This document shows, piece by piece, positions 36,967-48,327 of a DNA stretch of 64,000 nt; positions within the stretch are counted from its first letter, which is position 1, and the number at the start of each line of letters is the position of its first letter. The translations under genes were made by a program, and so were the position numbers. The stretch is from Rhodalgimonas zhirmunskyi (GTDB lineage Bacteria; Pseudomonadota; Alphaproteobacteria; Rhodobacterales; Rhodobacteraceae), in assembly GCA_030848925.1 (NCBI GenBank), contig JANFFA010000004.1:186001-250000 (forward strand). The letters run 5' to 3'. The notes below the pieces were generated by a model. It was given only the letters and a program-made list of their open reading frames with translations. It made no database searches and was not told where the DNA came from.

Positions 36967-38007
36967 TCAGCTTCCCGTCGTCCAGCGCACATATGCGCCC
37001 CAGAACCATTCGAACCGCGCGGCAAAGGCCACGAACACCACCCAGATCAGGCTGAACGGCAGGAACACTTTCCAGCCCAGCCGCATCAACTGGTCGTAGC
37101 GATAGCGCGGGGTGATCGCCTTCACCATCGCGAAGATGAAGAAGAAGAATACGATCTTGGCGAACATCCACAGGATGCCATCGGGCAGCCCCGGAATCGG
37201 CGACAGCCAGCCGCCAAAGAAGAACAGCGACATCAGCGCGCACATCAGCACGATCGCCACATATTCCCCGATCATGAACAGCAGGAACGGCGTGGACGAG
37301 TATTCCACCTGATAGCCCGCCACCAGTTCGGATTCCGCTTCAGGAAGGTCGAACGGCGGGCGGTTGGTCTCGGCCAGCGCCGAAATCAGGAACAGGAACA
37401 TCATCGGGAAGTGCGGCAGCCAATACCAACTGAAGATGCCGTAATTGCCATCCTGCGCCTGCACGATATGGGTCAGGTTCATCGAGCCGGACGAAATGAT
37501 CACGCCGATGATGATCAACCCGATCGACACCTCGTAGGAAATCATCTGCGCCGCCGAACGAAGGCTCCCGAGGAACGGATATTTCGAGTTCGACGCCCAG
37601 CCGCCCATGATCACGCCGTAAACTTCCAACGACGACACGGCAAAGACATACAGGATCGCGACGTTGATGTCCGACAGCACCCAGCCATCGTTGAACGGGA
37701 TCACGGCCCAGGCGATCAACGCCATCACGAGGCTAACCATCGGCGCCATGAGGAAGACGAACTTGTCCGCCCCCGCCGGGTAGACGATCTCTTTCACCGC
37801 GTATTTGATGAAGTCGGCAAAGCTTTGCAGCAAGCCAAAGAAGCCAACCACGTTGGGGCCCCTGCGCAACTGTACCGCGGCCCAGACCTTGCGATCGCCA
37901 TAAAGCAGGAATGCCAGCGCCACCAAGAGCGGCACCACGATCAAAAGCACCTGACCGACGATCAGCAGGAAGATCCCCAGATTGGTATTATAGAAGAAAT
38001 CAGCCAT
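36967..38007 (-). CDS. nuoH: NADH-quinone oxidoreductase subunit H
   Basis: A 346-residue membrane subunit at the quinone-binding junction. Motifs: [40 protein letters not shown] and [26 protein letters not shown]. The ATG at 38007 has GAGGGAC upstream. It overlaps nothing; the lipoprotein gene upstream ends 7 bases away. Confidence 0.98.
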   Translation of the reverse strand: MADFFYNTNLGIFLLIVGQVLLIVVPLLVALAFLLYGDRKVWAAVQLRRGPNVVGFFGLLQSFADFIKYAVKEIVYPAGADKFVFLMAPMVSLVMALIAWAVIPFNDGWVLSDINVAILYVFAVSSLEVYGVIMGGWASNSKYPFLGSLRSAAQMISYEVSIGLIIIGVIISSGSMNLTHIVQAQDGNYGIFSWYWLPHFPMMFLFLISALAETNRPPFDLPEAESELVAGYQVEYSSTPFLLFMIGEYVAIVLMCALMSLFFFGGWLSPIPGLPDGILWMFAKIVFFFFIFAMVKAITPRYRYDQLMRLGWKVFLPFSLIWVVFVAFAARFEWFWGAYVRWTTGS

Positions 38008-38014
38008 CAGTCCC

Positions 38015-38443
38015 TCATACCGTCGGTATTCCATCCTCGGCGCAGGTGTTCACCACAACCTCGGCGTCGATCGTTTTCAGCCCATCAGGCAGGCTCGCCG
38101 AGATCGTATAGACCGCGTCCCCCTGCCAGTCATTTCCGTCCTGCGCAATGCTTGTGCGCACATGTCGTGCAAATCCGTAACCGCGGATCAACGCATATTG
38201 CGCCGCGGCGCATTCGGCATAGCGCGCCACATGCGCGCGCTCGGCCCCCGGCCCCGTGCGCACCACGAACTGCACAAGGTCATCGCCCAAAAGCCGCGTT
38301 TCCACACCGCGGAATTCAAGATCCGCCGGCGGCGGCGCAAGGCGCGTCACCGCACCCGGCTCCTCGGCCACGTCACAGCCCGTCACCAGCGCCGCAAGCG
38401 CGCCGGCCAACATGGTGGGGGTTATGCGAAGCGCGTGTTTCAC
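38015..38443 (-). CDS. Small lipoprotein between nuoG and nuoH
   Basis: A 142-residue protein starting at a GTG that overlaps the nuoG stop codon (GTGA). The N-terminus is a lipoprotein signal with lipobox VTGC (Cys23). The rest has no family I recognise; it has two further cysteines (CAAA and NTCAED). It is the third predicted lipoprotein among the nuo genes. An ATG ten codons in would leave too short a signal, so I prefer the GTG. Confidence 0.78.
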   Translation of the reverse strand: MKHALRITPTMLAGALAALVTGCDVAEEPGAVTRLAPPPADLEFRGVETRLLGDDLVQFVVRTGPGAERAHVARYAECAAAQYALIRGYGFARHVRTSIAQDGNDWQGDAVYTISASLPDGLKTIDAEVVVNTCAEDGIPTV

Positions 38444-40467
38444 TCTGCCGCCATCTGCCCTTCGGTGCGTGCCTTGGCCTGTGCCGAAAGCTGCGCCATC
38501 ACTTCGCTTGCCCGCGCGATCGGGTTGGTCAGGTAGAAATCCTTGATCGCATTGCGGAATGCCACGCTTCCCTTGCCCAGCTTGCCCGAAGGCAGCAGCT
38601 GCCATTCGTTCTCGGCCACCTTGTCGATCTTCTTCAGATGCGGCACCGCCTCGATCAGGTTCGTTCGCAGGGCGGCAAGGCTGTCCCACGGCAGGGCCGC
38701 GCCCAACTCGCCCGAAAGCGCGCGCAGGATCGCCCAGTTTTCCTTGGCCTCGCCCGGCGCGAACCCGGCGCGCAGCGCCAGTTGCGGGCGGCCTTCGGTG
38801 TTCACGAACAGCGCCTGTTCCTCGGTATAGGCCGCGCCCGGTAGGATCACGTCGGCGCGATGCGCGCCCCGGTCGCCGTGGCTGCCCTGATAGATCACGA
38901 ACGCGCCCGGATCGATGTCCAGCTCATCCGCACCAAGGTTAAAGATCACGTCGGCCCCCTCGGTGGCGGCCTTCAGGCCCCCCTCGGTGGTGCACCCCAC
39001 GTCCAGCGCGCCCACCCGGCCCGCCGCGGTGTGCAGCACCAGAAGTTTGCCAGCGGATTTCTCGCAGATCGCCTGAACCGTCGCCAGAACCGCCTCGCCA
39101 TCGGCCTCTTGCAGTGCGCCTTGCCCAACGATGACTACGCAGTTGAGATCCTGAAGCGACGCCATATCAAGGCCCGCCACATGCTCAAGCGCCGCTCGGT
39201 CCGTGCCCATATGTTCGTAATCATAGGTCAGATCGACGGGCTCGCCCACAAGGGTCACATCGGCGCCCTGCGCCCAAGCCCTGCGGATACGCGCGTTCAG
39301 CACCGGCGCTTCCTCGCGCGGATTGGTCCCGATCAGCAGGATTTTGTCAGCGCGATCAATGTCTTCGATTTTGGCCGTGCCCACGTAAGCCGACCGGTTC
39401 CCCGCCGGAAGCCGCGCGCCATCGACCCGCGCCTCGACCGTGCCGCCAAGCCCCTCGACAAGGGTTTTCAGCGAATACGCCGCCTCGACCGACACAAGAT
39501 CACCCACCAGACCGGCCAGCTTGCTCGCGCCCTTCATCTTCCCGGCCGCCACGCTCAGCGCCTCGGCCCAGCTTGCCGGGCGCAGACGCCCGTTTTCACG
39601 CACGTAAGGGCGATCCAGCCGCTGACGGCGCAGCCCGTCCCAGATGAAGCGCGTCTTGTCAGAAATCCATTCCTCGTTCACGCCATCATGGTTGCGCGGC
39701 AGCACCCGCATCACTTCGCGCCCCTTGGTATCGACCCGGATGTTCGATCCCAGCGCATCCATCACGTCGATGCTCTCGGTCTTGGAAAGCTCCCAAGGAC
39801 GCGCGGTAAAGGCATAAGGCTTGCTGACCAGCGCGCCCACCGGGCACAGGTCGATGATATTGCCCTGCAAATTCGACTCCAGCGTCTGGTTCAGGTAGCT
39901 GGTGATCTCCGCATCCTCGCCCCGGCCGGTCTGGCCCATCTGCGTGATGCCCGCCACCTCGGTAGTAAAGCGCACGCAACGGGTGCAGGAAATGCAGCGC
40001 GTCATGTGGGTTTCCACCAGCGGCCCCAGATCCAGATCGGTCGACGCGCGCTTGGGCTCGCGATAGCGCGAGAAATCCACGCCATAGGCCATCGCCTGAT
40101 CCTGAAGGTCGCATTCGCCCCCCTGATCGCAGATCGGGCAATCCAGCGGGTGGTTGATCAGCAGGAACTCCATCACCCCTTCGCGCGCCTTCTTCACCAT
40201 GGGTGAGTTGGTCTTGACGACCGGCGGCTGGCCTTCCGGCCCGGGGCGCAAGTCCTTGACCTGCATCGCGCAGGACGCGGCGGGTTTAGGCGGACCGCCA
40301 ACAACCTCGACAAGACACATCCGGCAGTTGCCCGCGATCGAAAGGCGCTCGTGATAGCAGAAGCGCGGGATTTCCACCCCCGCCTCTTCACAGGCCTGAA
40401 TCAGCGTCAGCGCCGGGTCGACCTCGATCTCCTGGTCGTCGATGATGATCTTGCGTAAGTCGCTCAT
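38440..40467 (-). CDS. nuoG: NADH-quinone oxidoreductase subunit G
   Basis: A 675-residue iron-sulfur subunit. The N-terminal 2Fe-2S and 4Fe-4S clusters are bound by [15 protein letters not shown], the [15 protein letters not shown] motif and [10 protein letters not shown], followed by the molybdopterin-oxidoreductase-like domain. It relays electrons from NuoEF to NuoI. Confidence 0.98.
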   Translation of the reverse strand: MSDLRKIIIDDQEIEVDPALTLIQACEEAGVEIPRFCYHERLSIAGNCRMCLVEVVGGPPKPAASCAMQVKDLRPGPEGQPPVVKTNSPMVKKAREGVMEFLLINHPLDCPICDQGGECDLQDQAMAYGVDFSRYREPKRASTDLDLGPLVETHMTRCISCTRCVRFTTEVAGITQMGQTGRGEDAEITSYLNQTLESNLQGNIIDLCPVGALVSKPYAFTARPWELSKTESIDVMDALGSNIRVDTKGREVMRVLPRNHDGVNEEWISDKTRFIWDGLRRQRLDRPYVRENGRLRPASWAEALSVAAGKMKGASKLAGLVGDLVSVEAAYSLKTLVEGLGGTVEARVDGARLPAGNRSAYVGTAKIEDIDRADKILLIGTNPREEAPVLNARIRRAWAQGADVTLVGEPVDLTYDYEHMGTDRAALEHVAGLDMASLQDLNCVVIVGQGALQEADGEAVLATVQAICEKSAGKLLVLHTAAGRVGALDVGCTTEGGLKAATEGADVIFNLGADELDIDPGAFVIYQGSHGDRGAHRADVILPGAAYTEEQALFVNTEGRPQLALRAGFAPGEAKENWAILRALSGELGAALPWDSLAALRTNLIEAVPHLKKIDKVAENEWQLLPSGKLGKGSVAFRNAIKDFYLTNPIARASEVMAQLSAQAKARTEGQMAAE

Positions 40468-40474
40468 GCTTGTC

Positions 40475-40888
40475 TCACTTCGCTCTCAACAGGCTGCCGA
40501 TCACGCTTTTGCTCGCGATCTCGGACTTGCCAAGCTTGCACAGGTCGGCTGCGCTTTTCGGGTTCAGGCCCTTTGATTTCACATAGGCCTCGCCCTTGGC
40601 GCGGATCCGGGCCTTTTCCACATCGCTCTTGCGATAGGTGTCGATTTCATCATCGCTATAGCCAAGGCTGTTGGCCTTGCGCTTGAGCGACCACAGATAG
40701 TTCAAACCCTTAACGCGGCGCGCGTCGATCTCGGCGCATTTCTCGCTGATCTCCAGCGCCAGCGCGACGTTCAGCATCTGGTTGTCGATCGCCGGCACAT
40801 CGCGCAGCGGCGTCTTCGCCTCGGCCACGGTTCCGGTGGCAAGGGCAAGCGAAAGGCTCAGGGCGGCAAACTTGGTAAAACGCATCAT
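40475..40888 (-). CDS. Secreted DUF5333-like protein in the nuo operon
   Basis: A 137-residue protein with a signal peptide (to about residue 24) and a helical body with the stretches [27 protein letters not shown] and [14 protein letters not shown]. It resembles the DUF5333 family, which I recall as restricted to Rhodobacterales and placed among nuo genes. The third of three clustered Met codons (40888) has the best-spaced AGAGGA. Function unknown. It is 7 bases upstream of nuoG in the reverse sense: nuoG follows it towards lower coordinates. Confidence 0.8.
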   Translation of the reverse strand: MMRFTKFAALSLSLALATGTVAEAKTPLRDVPAIDNQMLNVALALEISEKCAEIDARRVKGLNYLWSLKRKANSLGYSDDEIDTYRKSDVEKARIRAKGEAYVKSKGLNPKSAADLCKLGKSEIASKSVIGSLLRAK

Positions 40889-41043
40889 GGTCATTCCTCT
40901 CAGACAGCGTTGCAGGGGCGCGAACATACGCCCCCCTTGGCCGTCCGAGATGGGCGCAGGCGCGTTCGATATGCAATAACATGCACCACCGGCCCCTTTA
41001 TTCCTTGGGCTTTGCGCATCACGCAGGGGATATGCGGCATGGC

Positions 41044-41397
41044 TTACCATCCGGTGCAGCGCCCCCGGAATTGCAGCTGATCGTCGCGCAAGGTCAGTTG
41101 CGCACCCTCGGAATCCGGCCCCGCGCCGACCCACTCCTTACCGGAGTCCCCGTATTGCTGAATGCAATAGCGGGTGGCCGACCAGCGCGCCGCTTCGCGC
41201 GCGCCCTCGATGCTCTGGCTCGCCTTGAAGACCGTCACGACGAAATCGGCCCGATCCTCATCGACCTGCGCCACCTTGGTGCGGAATGCCTTGCCGTCAA
41301 ACAACACGCCCTTTTCGCGCTTCAGCTTGGCACAGCCAGCAAGCGACAGGCCGACAGCGGTGACCAGAAGGATATGAACCCCGTTGCGCATCATCAT
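41044..41397 (-). CDS. Small lipoprotein overlapping the end of nuoF
   Basis: A 117-residue protein with a lipoprotein signal; the lipobox is LAGC at Cys22. The ATG overlaps the nuoF stop codon by 4 bases. The body has no recognised family; it has two late cysteines (RYCIQQY and RGRCTGW). Its tight coupling to nuoF suggests a role with complex I, by position only. Confidence 0.78.
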   Translation of the reverse strand: MMMRNGVHILLVTAVGLSLAGCAKLKREKGVLFDGKAFRTKVAQVDEDRADFVVTVFKASQSIEGAREAARWSATRYCIQQYGDSGKEWVGAGPDSEGAQLTLRDDQLQFRGRCTGW

Positions 41398-42689
41398 TCT
41401 GCCGCCATCGCACCGGCGCCGCTCTTCTGCGCCTTGATCCGGTCCTCGATTTCGGGGCGGAAGTTGCGGATCAGGCCTTGGATCGGCCAGGCCGCCGCAT
41501 CGCCAAGCGCACAGATCGTGTGCCCTTCGACCTGCTTGGTCACGTCCCACAGCATGTCGATTTCTTCCGGCTCGGCCTCGCCTTTCACAAGACGGTCCAT
41601 CACCCGCATCATCCAACCGGTGCCTTCGCGGCAAGGCGTGCACTGGCCACAGCTTTCGTGCTTGTAGAACGCCGACAGCCGCCAGATCGCCTTCACGATA
41701 TCGACCGACTTGTCCATCACGATCACCGCCGCCGTGCCAAGGCCCGAGCCCAGCTCATTACGCAGGTAATCGAAATCCATCACCGCATCGCGCATCTTTT
41801 CACCGCGCACACAAGGCACGGACGACCCGCCCGGGATCACCGCCAAAAGGTTGTCCCAGCCGCCGCGAATACCGCCGCAATGCTTCTCGATCAGTTCCTC
41901 GAAGCTGATCGACATCGCCTCTTCTACGACGCAGGGGTTGTTCACATGCCCCGAAATCGCGAACAGCTTGGTCCCGGCGTTGTTCTGACGTCCGAAACCG
42001 GCGAACCACGATCCGCCACGCCGCAGGATGGTCGGCACCACCGCGATGGACTCCACGTTGTTCACGGTGGTCGGGCAGCCATAAAGGCCAGCGCCCGCCG
42101 GGAACGGCGGCTTCATCCGCGGCATCCCCTTCTTGCCCTCAAGGCTCTCCAGAAGCGCGGTTTCTTCACCACAGATGTAAGCGCCCGCGCCATGATGCAG
42201 ATAGAGATCGAAATCCCAGCCCGACCCGGCGGCATTCTTGCCCAACAGGCCCGCGTCATAGGCCTCGTCGATGGCGGCTTGCAACGCCTCGCGCTCGCGG
42301 ATGTATTCGCCGCGGATATAGATATAGGCCGCGTGCGCCTGCATCGCGAAACTGGCGATCAGCGCCCCTTCCACAAGCGTATGCGGATCGTGCCGCATGA
42401 TCTCGCGGTCCTTGCAGGTGCCCGGCTCGGATTCGTCGGCGTTGATCACCAGATAGGCCGGACGACCATCGCTTTCCTTGGGCATAAAGCTCCACTTCAA
42501 GCCGGTCGGGAAGCCCGCGCCACCACGTCCGCGCAGCCCGCTGGCCTTCATCTCGTCGATGATCCAGTCGCGGCCCTTCTGGATGATCCCGGCCGTGCCG
42601 TCCCAATGGCCACGCGCCTGCGCGCCCGCAAGGGTGCGCTCATGCATGCCATAGAGATTGGTGAAGATGCGGTCTTCGTCCTTGAGCAT
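41394..42689 (-). CDS. nuoF: NADH-quinone oxidoreductase subunit F
   Basis: A 431-residue flavoprotein that oxidises NADH. NADH/FMN-binding motifs: [19 protein letters not shown] and [17 protein letters not shown]; the N3 [4Fe-4S] cluster motif is [12 protein letters not shown]. Ends in the same reading frame that overlaps the small lipoprotein gene. Confidence 0.98.
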   Translation of the reverse strand: MLKDEDRIFTNLYGMHERTLAGAQARGHWDGTAGIIQKGRDWIIDEMKASGLRGRGGAGFPTGLKWSFMPKESDGRPAYLVINADESEPGTCKDREIMRHDPHTLVEGALIASFAMQAHAAYIYIRGEYIREREALQAAIDEAYDAGLLGKNAAGSGWDFDLYLHHGAGAYICGEETALLESLEGKKGMPRMKPPFPAGAGLYGCPTTVNNVESIAVVPTILRRGGSWFAGFGRQNNAGTKLFAISGHVNNPCVVEEAMSISFEELIEKHCGGIRGGWDNLLAVIPGGSSVPCVRGEKMRDAVMDFDYLRNELGSGLGTAAVIVMDKSVDIVKAIWRLSAFYKHESCGQCTPCREGTGWMMRVMDRLVKGEAEPEEIDMLWDVTKQVEGHTICALGDAAAWPIQGLIRNFRPEIEDRIKAQKSGAGAMAAE

Positions 42690-42692
42690 CCG

Positions 42693-42920
42693 TTATCCTT
42701 CCCCGTTCCGGCGCGCGCGCCAGATTTGCCAGATCATCACGAAGGCCAGCACAAAGCCGGCCAGTGCTAACAGATCGATAAGCAGCAATCCACGCTGGCT
42801 CACCCCCATCTGCCGCCCGATGAACGAAGCCACAACCCACAGCGCCGCCGTCCCCGCGATGGTGATCGCGGCGGTCCGTCCTGCGCGCTGGCGGTCTTGC
42901 TGGCTGCGTTTGTCGTTCAT
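42693..42920 (-). CDS. Small two-helix membrane protein (DUF5337-like)
   Basis: A 75-residue protein with two membrane segments (about residues 17-36 and 45-65) between basic ends. It resembles DUF5337, which I recall as a Rhodobacterales family of the nuo operon. GAGGA precedes the ATG. Function unknown. Confidence 0.8.
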   Translation of the reverse strand: MNDKRSQQDRQRAGRTAAITIAGTAALWVVASFIGRQMGVSQRGLLLIDLLALAGFVLAFVMIWQIWRARRNGEG

Positions 42921-42927
42921 CAGGTCC

Positions 42928-43902
42928 TCAATACACCTCGCCCTTGCCCACGCGGGACGAGAATTCGGTATCGCCCCCCGACGCAAGGATCTTGGCCTGT
43001 TCAACCCAGTTGTCGCGGCTCACCCGGCCCTTGAAGCCCTTGATGTTCGCATCGACCCAAGCCACCTCATCGGCGCCCCAGCTCGCGATCTGGTCGAAAT
43101 GATAGAACCCCATGCCATGAAGCATCGCTTCAAGCTTCGGCCCCACGCCCTTGATTTCCTTCAGGTTGTCGGCCCCGCCATCGCGCGGTGCAGACAGGGT
43201 TGCGGGCTTGGCGCCCTCATCCGTGCCCTCATGCACGCCGTCGCCATCGTAATCGGGCGTGGCGGCGGCAGCGGCCAGCGCATCCGCACCTGCATCGCGA
43301 TCGCCCGCCTCGGCCTCCGAAACGAACTCATCGGCCAGCGCCGATCCCGTGCCGCTCGCTGCGGTCTCGGTCTCGGTCTCGCTCTCGGTCTCATCTGCGG
43401 CGGGCGCTTCGCTCGTCACCGTTTCCGGCGCGTCCGCTGCCACAGCCTCGGCCTTGGTTTCAGCACGCGCTTCGGCGGCGGCTTCGACCTCGGCCCCCTC
43501 GCCCTCTGCGGTGTCGACGCTGCGCTCTGCATTGATCCGCGCGTCCAGCATTTCCTTTTCGCGTGCCGCCTCGGCAGGGTCGATCCCCGCCGCGCGCGCG
43601 CCCGCTTCCAGCGCACCCGCCTCGGCCTCGGCCAGCGCCTCGATGCCCACGTCGGCATGGGCGTGATCGTGATGTCCTGCTGCCGCACCATCATGCGCCG
43701 CGCCATGCGCCGCGTCATCGCCCTTCATCAGGCCACAGAACAACCCGCCAAGAACAAGCCCGATAAACGCCGCCAGTGCGACCCCGATCAAAACGGCAGG
43801 AAGCCAGAATGTCATCTCAGACACGGCCACATAGGCCCAGATGCCGACAACAAGCCCGACTAACCACGACACAAGGCCACAAACCCCGATCTTTTCCATC
43901 AT
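42928..43902 (-). CDS. Membrane-anchored protein with a helix-hairpin-helix domain shared with NuoE
   Basis: A 324-residue protein. Two membrane segments (about residues 8-26 and 32-58) are followed by a His-rich stretch and a long acidic Ala/Glu linker (about 85-240). The C-terminal 75 residues hold GVGPKLEAMLHGMGFYHFDQIASWG, AWVDANI, FKGR, RDNWVEQAKILASGGDTEF. The same order of motifs ends NuoE, encoded next to it. GVGPKLE is typical of a helix-hairpin-helix. The domain may tether partner proteins to complex I or bind nucleic acid; neither is shown. Confidence 0.85.
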   Translation of the reverse strand: MMEKIGVCGLVSWLVGLVVGIWAYVAVSEMTFWLPAVLIGVALAAFIGLVLGGLFCGLMKGDDAAHGAAHDGAAAGHHDHAHADVGIEALAEAEAGALEAGARAAGIDPAEAAREKEMLDARINAERSVDTAEGEGAEVEAAAEARAETKAEAVAADAPETVTSEAPAADETESETETETAASGTGSALADEFVSEAEAGDRDAGADALAAAAATPDYDGDGVHEGTDEGAKPATLSAPRDGGADNLKEIKGVGPKLEAMLHGMGFYHFDQIASWGADEVAWVDANIKGFKGRVSRDNWVEQAKILASGGDTEFSSRVGKGEVY

Positions 43903-43940
43903 CCGTTCATCCCCCGATGCGCTGACACAAAATTACTCGT

Positions 43941-45254
43941 TCACTTCTTCTTGCGGGCCGAGAATTCAGTCTCGCCCCCTGCGGCCAGGATCTTGGCCTG
44001 GTCCATCCAGTTGTCACGTTCAATGCGGCCCTTGAAGCGCAGCCGGGCGTCCACCCATGCGATCTCTTCCGGGCCCCAGTTCGCGATCTGATCGAAATGC
44101 CAGAAGCCCAGCTCGTTAAGCGTCTGCTCCAGCTTCGGACCGACCCCGCTGATCAGCTTCAGATCATCGGCGCTTTCGCCCGCGCGCGGGGCGCTCAGTG
44201 TTTCGGGCTCTTTCTCGACCGCCGCGACAGCCGCCGTGCCCCCAGAAACTCCGACTGAAACTCCCCCAGAAACCCCATTGGATTTCCCGGCATTCGCCGC
44301 ATTGCCCTTGGCCGAAGCCGCGGGCTTGGCCTTGCTTTCGGCCTGCGCCTCTTGCTTGGTAACGCCGCTCTTGTCCGCGGGCTTGCCCTTGGCGGGCTTG
44401 GGCTCTTTCGGCGTGGTGTCGTCCGCGCTGGCCGCCTTGGCCGCCGCCCGTGTCTTGGTCTTGCCAGCAGATGCCGCCGCCGCGCCCAGTTTCGCCGCGC
44501 CCGCTTTCGCAGGCTTCGCCCCGTCACCGGCCGCGCCGCCCTTGGTCATGTCGCTCCACGGCGCCGAAAGCGGCACTTCCGTGCCGTCGATCCGCTTCAC
44601 ACTGTCGCCAAGATCCACCGCCAATTGCGCGCTGGCGTTATACTTGGTCCGGCCGCTGTCATATTCCTTCAGGCTGGTCAGACCCGCCTTCGGCTCGCTG
44701 GCGAACCGGCCGTTCTGCGGCCCCGGCACCGGCACCTCGCCGCGCGCCAATTGGTCGATCATCTCTTCCAGCCGTTCGGGCGTCAGGTCTTCGTAGTAAT
44801 CCTTGCCAATCTGCGCCATCGGCGCATTGGCACAGGCGCCAAGGCACTCGACCTCTTCCCACGAAAACTTGCCGTCTTCGGAAATATCATGCGGCTTCGC
44901 AGCCACCTTGCGCTTGAGCACGTCGATCAGGTCTTCTGCGCCACAGATCATGCAGGACAGCGTGCCGCAAATCTGGAAATGCGCCACGTTGCCCACCGGC
45001 TGCAACTGGAACATGAAGTAGAACGTCGCCACCTCCAGCGCCCGGATATAGGGCAGGTCCAGCATCTCGGCGACATGCTCGATCGCGGCCCGGCTGAGCC
45101 AGCCTTCCTGCTCCTGTGCACGCCACAACAGCGGAATGATCGCGCTTTGCTGGCGGCCTTCGGGATATTTCGTCACCTGCGCTTCAGCCCAGGCCCGGTT
45201 CTCGGGCGTAAAGGCGAAACTCTCGGGTTGCACAGGGTGCAGACGTCTGAGCAT
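43941..45254 (-). CDS. nuoE: NADH-quinone oxidoreductase subunit E with a C-terminal extension and HHH domain
   Basis: A 437-residue protein, more than twice the usual 160-220. The N-terminal 2Fe-2S thioredoxin-like core (about residues 1-200) has [14 protein letters not shown] and [25 protein letters not shown] Lys/Ala/Pro-rich linker follows (about 220-360). The last 70 residues repeat the domain of the preceding gene's neighbour: [51 protein letters not shown]. The linker contains short Gly/Ser/Val repeats. Confidence 0.95.
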   Translation of the reverse strand: MLRRLHPVQPESFAFTPENRAWAEAQVTKYPEGRQQSAIIPLLWRAQEQEGWLSRAAIEHVAEMLDLPYIRALEVATFYFMFQLQPVGNVAHFQICGTLSCMICGAEDLIDVLKRKVAAKPHDISEDGKFSWEEVECLGACANAPMAQIGKDYYEDLTPERLEEMIDQLARGEVPVPGPQNGRFASEPKAGLTSLKEYDSGRTKYNASAQLAVDLGDSVKRIDGTEVPLSAPWSDMTKGGAAGDGAKPAKAGAAKLGAAAASAGKTKTRAAAKAASADDTTPKEPKPAKGKPADKSGVTKQEAQAESKAKPAASAKGNAANAGKSNGVSGGVSVGVSGGTAAVAAVEKEPETLSAPRAGESADDLKLISGVGPKLEQTLNELGFWHFDQIANWGPEEIAWVDARLRFKGRIERDNWMDQAKILAAGGETEFSARKKK

Positions 45255-45535
45255 CAGACACAGCCCTCCGTCACGAATTTCGCGCCACCGCCCTGAAGCT
45301 TCACGGCCTTGCCGTTGGCAAGGTAATACTGCGTCAGCTGCACCGCTTGCTCACGGGTCAGCCCGGCCTGAAGTTCGACCGGCTGATAATCACTCTCATC
45401 GCGCATCACGCACCCGATCGACGCCACAGCGGTCAGGTAATCAACACGCATCTCGGGGCTGATCCCCTGCGGCGGAATCGCAAGGCAACCACTCAGCGCC
45501 GATGCGCCCGCAAGACCCAAAACAAGTTTCTTCAC
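45254..45535 (-). CDS. Small lipoprotein between nuoD and nuoE
   Basis: A 93-residue protein with a lipoprotein signal; lipobox LSGC at Cys17. The body ([55 protein letters not shown]) looks like a small helical domain, with further cysteines at 42 and 92. It overlaps nuoE at its end and nuoD at its start, so it is translationally coupled to both. Confidence 0.82.
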   Translation of the reverse strand: MKKLVLGLAGASALSGCLAIPPQGISPEMRVDYLTAVASIGCVMRDESDYQPVELQAGLTREQAVQLTQYYLANGKAVKLQGGGAKFVTEGCV

Positions 45536-46755
45536 CGGTCAACCTCCCCGAAAACGATATCCATCGAACCAATAATCGCCGCCACATCGGCCAGCATATG
45601 GCCCGAGGCCACGTGATCCATCGCCTGCAAATGCGCATAGCCCGGCGCCCTGATCTTGGCGCGATACGGCCGGTTCGACCCGTCCGATACTAGGTAAACG
45701 CCAAATTCCCCCTTCGGCGCTTCGACCGCCACGTAAACCTCACCCGCAGGCACCTTGAAGCCCTCCGTGTAAAGTTTGAAGTGGTGGATCAGCGCCTCCA
45801 TCGAGGTCTTCATCTCACCGCGCTTGGGCGGGGTCAGCTTGCCCCGGGCAAGGATATCGCCCTGCCCTTCCGGCGCGCGCAGCTTTTCGATCGCCTGCAG
45901 CATGATATGCACCGACTGGCGCATCTCTTCCATCCGCACGAGGTAGCGATCATAGCAATCGCCGTTCTTGCCAACCGGGATCTGGAACTCGAACTCATCG
46001 TAAAGCTCATAGGGCTGCGCCCGGCGCAAATCCCAAGCAAGGCCCGACCCGCGCGCCATCACGCCCGAGAAGCCATAGGTCTGAATATCCTCTTCCGAGA
46101 CGACCCCGATATCGGCGTTGCGCATCTTGAAGATGCGGTTTTCCGTGATCAGCCCGTCCAGATCGCTCATGAAGGTCTGGAAATCGCCCTTGGCCCATTC
46201 CTCGATATCGTCAAGCAGTTCGGGCGGCAGGTCCTGATGCACGCCACCGGGCCGGAAATAGGCCGCGTGCAGGCGCGCGCCACAGGCCCGCTCGTAAAAC
46301 ACCATCAACTTCTCGCGCTCTTCAAAGCCCCACAGCGGCGGGGTCAGCGCGCCAACGTCCATCGCCTGCGTGGTGACGTTCAGCAGATGGTTCAGGATGC
46401 GCCCGATCTCAAGGTACAGCACCCGGATCAGGCCGGCCCGGCGCGGCACTTCCACCCCGGTCAGCTTTTCGATGGCCAGGCACCAGGCATGTTCCTGGTT
46501 CATCGTGCCAACGTAGTCGAGCCGGTCGAAATACGGCAGGTTCTGAAGGTAGGTCCGGCTTTCCATCAGCTTCTCGGTGCCGCGATGCAACAGGCCGATA
46601 TGCGGGTCTGCGCGTTCCACCACCTCACCGTCAAGCTCAAGCACCATCCGCAAAACGCCGTGCGCCGCCGGGTGCTGCGGGCCGAAGTTGATGTTGAAAT
46701 TGCGGATCTTCTGTTCGCCGGTCACGGCGTCGTCAAAGTTGGAGCCGTCCATCAT
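45532..46755 (-). CDS. nuoD: NADH-quinone oxidoreductase subunit D
   Basis: A 407-residue 49-kDa-type subunit that forms the quinone site with NuoB. Motifs: [33 protein letters not shown] and the C-terminal DIVFGEVDR. It overlaps nuoC by 4 bases. Confidence 0.98.
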   Translation of the reverse strand: MMDGSNFDDAVTGEQKIRNFNINFGPQHPAAHGVLRMVLELDGEVVERADPHIGLLHRGTEKLMESRTYLQNLPYFDRLDYVGTMNQEHAWCLAIEKLTGVEVPRRAGLIRVLYLEIGRILNHLLNVTTQAMDVGALTPPLWGFEEREKLMVFYERACGARLHAAYFRPGGVHQDLPPELLDDIEEWAKGDFQTFMSDLDGLITENRIFKMRNADIGVVSEEDIQTYGFSGVMARGSGLAWDLRRAQPYELYDEFEFQIPVGKNGDCYDRYLVRMEEMRQSVHIMLQAIEKLRAPEGQGDILARGKLTPPKRGEMKTSMEALIHHFKLYTEGFKVPAGEVYVAVEAPKGEFGVYLVSDGSNRPYRAKIRAPGYAHLQAMDHVASGHMLADVAAIIGSMDIVFGEVDR

Positions 46756-47360
46756 TTCGCCTCCTCCCCTTTCTCATCGCCCGGAAGGATGTATTCCGCC
46801 CCTTCCCATGGGCTCATGAAATCGAATTGCCGATATTCCTGCACCAGCGACACCGGCTCATAGACCACGCGCTTTTGCGCCTCGTCATAGCGCACTTCGG
46901 TATAGCCCGTTGTGGGGAAATCCTTGCGAAGCGGATGGCCGCGGAAGCCATAGTCGGTCAGCAAACGGCGCAGGTCCGGATGACCCGAAAACAGGATGCC
47001 GAACATGTCGAACACTTCGCGCTCGTTCCAGTTGGCCCCGGCATGCACCTCGGTGATCGACGGCAGGATCTCATCCTCGCGGATCGCCACTTTCAGGCGG
47101 ATACGCTGGTTCTGGTACATCGACAGCAGGTGATAGACCACTTCGAAGCGCTTCGGGCGCTCCGGATAATCCACCGCCGTGATATCCATCAGCGATGTGA
47201 ACCGGCAGGTGCCATCGGACTTCAGAAACTCAACCAGCCCCACGATCGAGCTCGGCGCGACATCCACGGTCAGCTCGTCAAAGGCCACGCTCCAACCCAG
47301 AACACAATCGGGCCGTTTCAGCTCGATATGCGCGCCCAGTTCGTTCAATGCGTCACTCAT
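46752..47360 (-). CDS. nuoC: NADH-quinone oxidoreductase subunit C
   Basis: A 202-residue 30-kDa-type subunit, separate from NuoD as in mitochondria. Motifs: [29 protein letters not shown] and [25 protein letters not shown]. Confidence 0.98.
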   Translation of the reverse strand: MSDALNELGAHIELKRPDCVLGWSVAFDELTVDVAPSSIVGLVEFLKSDGTCRFTSLMDITAVDYPERPKRFEVVYHLLSMYQNQRIRLKVAIREDEILPSITEVHAGANWNEREVFDMFGILFSGHPDLRRLLTDYGFRGHPLRKDFPTTGYTEVRYDEAQKRVVYEPVSLVQEYRQFDFMSPWEGAEYILPGDEKGEEAK

Positions 47361-47428
47361 TCGCTCGTCCTTCCCGCGCTCATTCCTGCCCTACCGGCCC
47401 GGCGCATGCCCATTTGGGCCTGACTGGC

Positions 47429-47971
47429 TTATCTAACGATCGTTCCCGTGCGGCGGATCTTGCGCGCCAGTTGCATGATGCCATAAACCAGCGCCTCTGC
47501 CGTCGGCGGGCATCCGGGCACGTATACGTCAACCGGTACGATCCGGTCACAGCCCCGCACCACCGAATAGCTGTAGTGGTAATAACCCCCGCCATTGGCG
47601 CAGGACCCCATAGAGATCACATAGCGCGGCTCGGGCATCTGGTCGTAAACCTTGCGCAGCGCCGGTGCCATCTTGTTGGTCAGCGTCCCGGCCACGATCA
47701 TCACGTCCGACTGGCGCGGGCTGGCCCGCGGTGCAACGCCGAACCGCTCAAGGTCATAGCGCGGCATCGAGGCCTGCATCATTTCCACCGCGCAACACGC
47801 CAGACCGAAGGTCATCCAATGAAGCGAGCCGGTGCGCGCCCATGTGATGATGTCGTCGGTGGTGGTCAGCAGGAAACCCTTGTCCTGCAATTCCTCGTTC
47901 AGCGCCTGTGTCGAAACCTCGCGGTCGACCCCAGCGGTGTTCAGACCCGTCTGCACCCCGGTCATGACCAT
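47429..47971 (-). CDS. nuoB: NADH-quinone oxidoreductase subunit B
   Basis: A 180-residue subunit carrying cluster N2. The cluster motif is [11 protein letters not shown] with later [35 protein letters not shown]. It overlaps the end of nuoA by 10 bases; an ATG two codons later (47965) is an alternative start. Confidence 0.98.
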   Translation of the reverse strand: MVMTGVQTGLNTAGVDREVSTQALNEELQDKGFLLTTTDDIITWARTGSLHWMTFGLACCAVEMMQASMPRYDLERFGVAPRASPRQSDVMIVAGTLTNKMAPALRKVYDQMPEPRYVISMGSCANGGGYYHYSYSVVRGCDRIVPVDVYVPGCPPTAEALVYGIMQLARKIRRTGTIVR

Positions 47972-48327
47972 TCAAGCGCCCCTTTCTTCCACTCATAGGC
48001 AAACCCGGCCGTCAGCACACCAAGGAACACCATCATCCCCCAGAAGCTCACGTCCGAAAGGTCGCGGAACGCGACAGCCCACGGAAACAACATCGCGATT
48101 TCAAGATCGAAGATGATGAACAGGATCGACACGAGGTAGAACCGCACGTCGAATTTCATCCTTGCATCATCGAACGCGTTAAAGCCGCATTCATAGGCGC
48201 TCACCTTCTCCGGGTCCGGATGGCGCACGGCCAGAACCACAGCAGCGAGGATCAGAACAGCCCCAAGCGCAACAGCGATGGCGAGGAAAATCAGAATGGG
48301 CAAGTATTCTCTGAGCATACCGTCCAT
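47962..48327 (-). CDS. nuoA: NADH-quinone oxidoreductase subunit A
   Basis: A 121-residue membrane subunit with three helices and the loop [29 protein letters not shown]. The ATG at 48327 ([11 protein letters not shown]) has GAAAGGAG upstream. It is the first gene of the nuo run. Confidence 0.97.
   Translation of the reverse strand: MDGMLREYLPILIFLAIAVALGAVLILAAVVLAVRHPDPEKVSAYECGFNAFDDARMKFDVRFYLVSILFIIFDLEIAMLFPWAVAFRDLSDVSFWGMMVFLGVLTAGFAYEWKKGALEWS

Noticed and set aside
43161-43766. Long frames on either strand over the linker of the HHH membrane protein
   Set aside because: Low-complexity Ala/Glu-coding DNA leaves all frames open; only the frame with membrane segments and the HHH domain has features of a protein.
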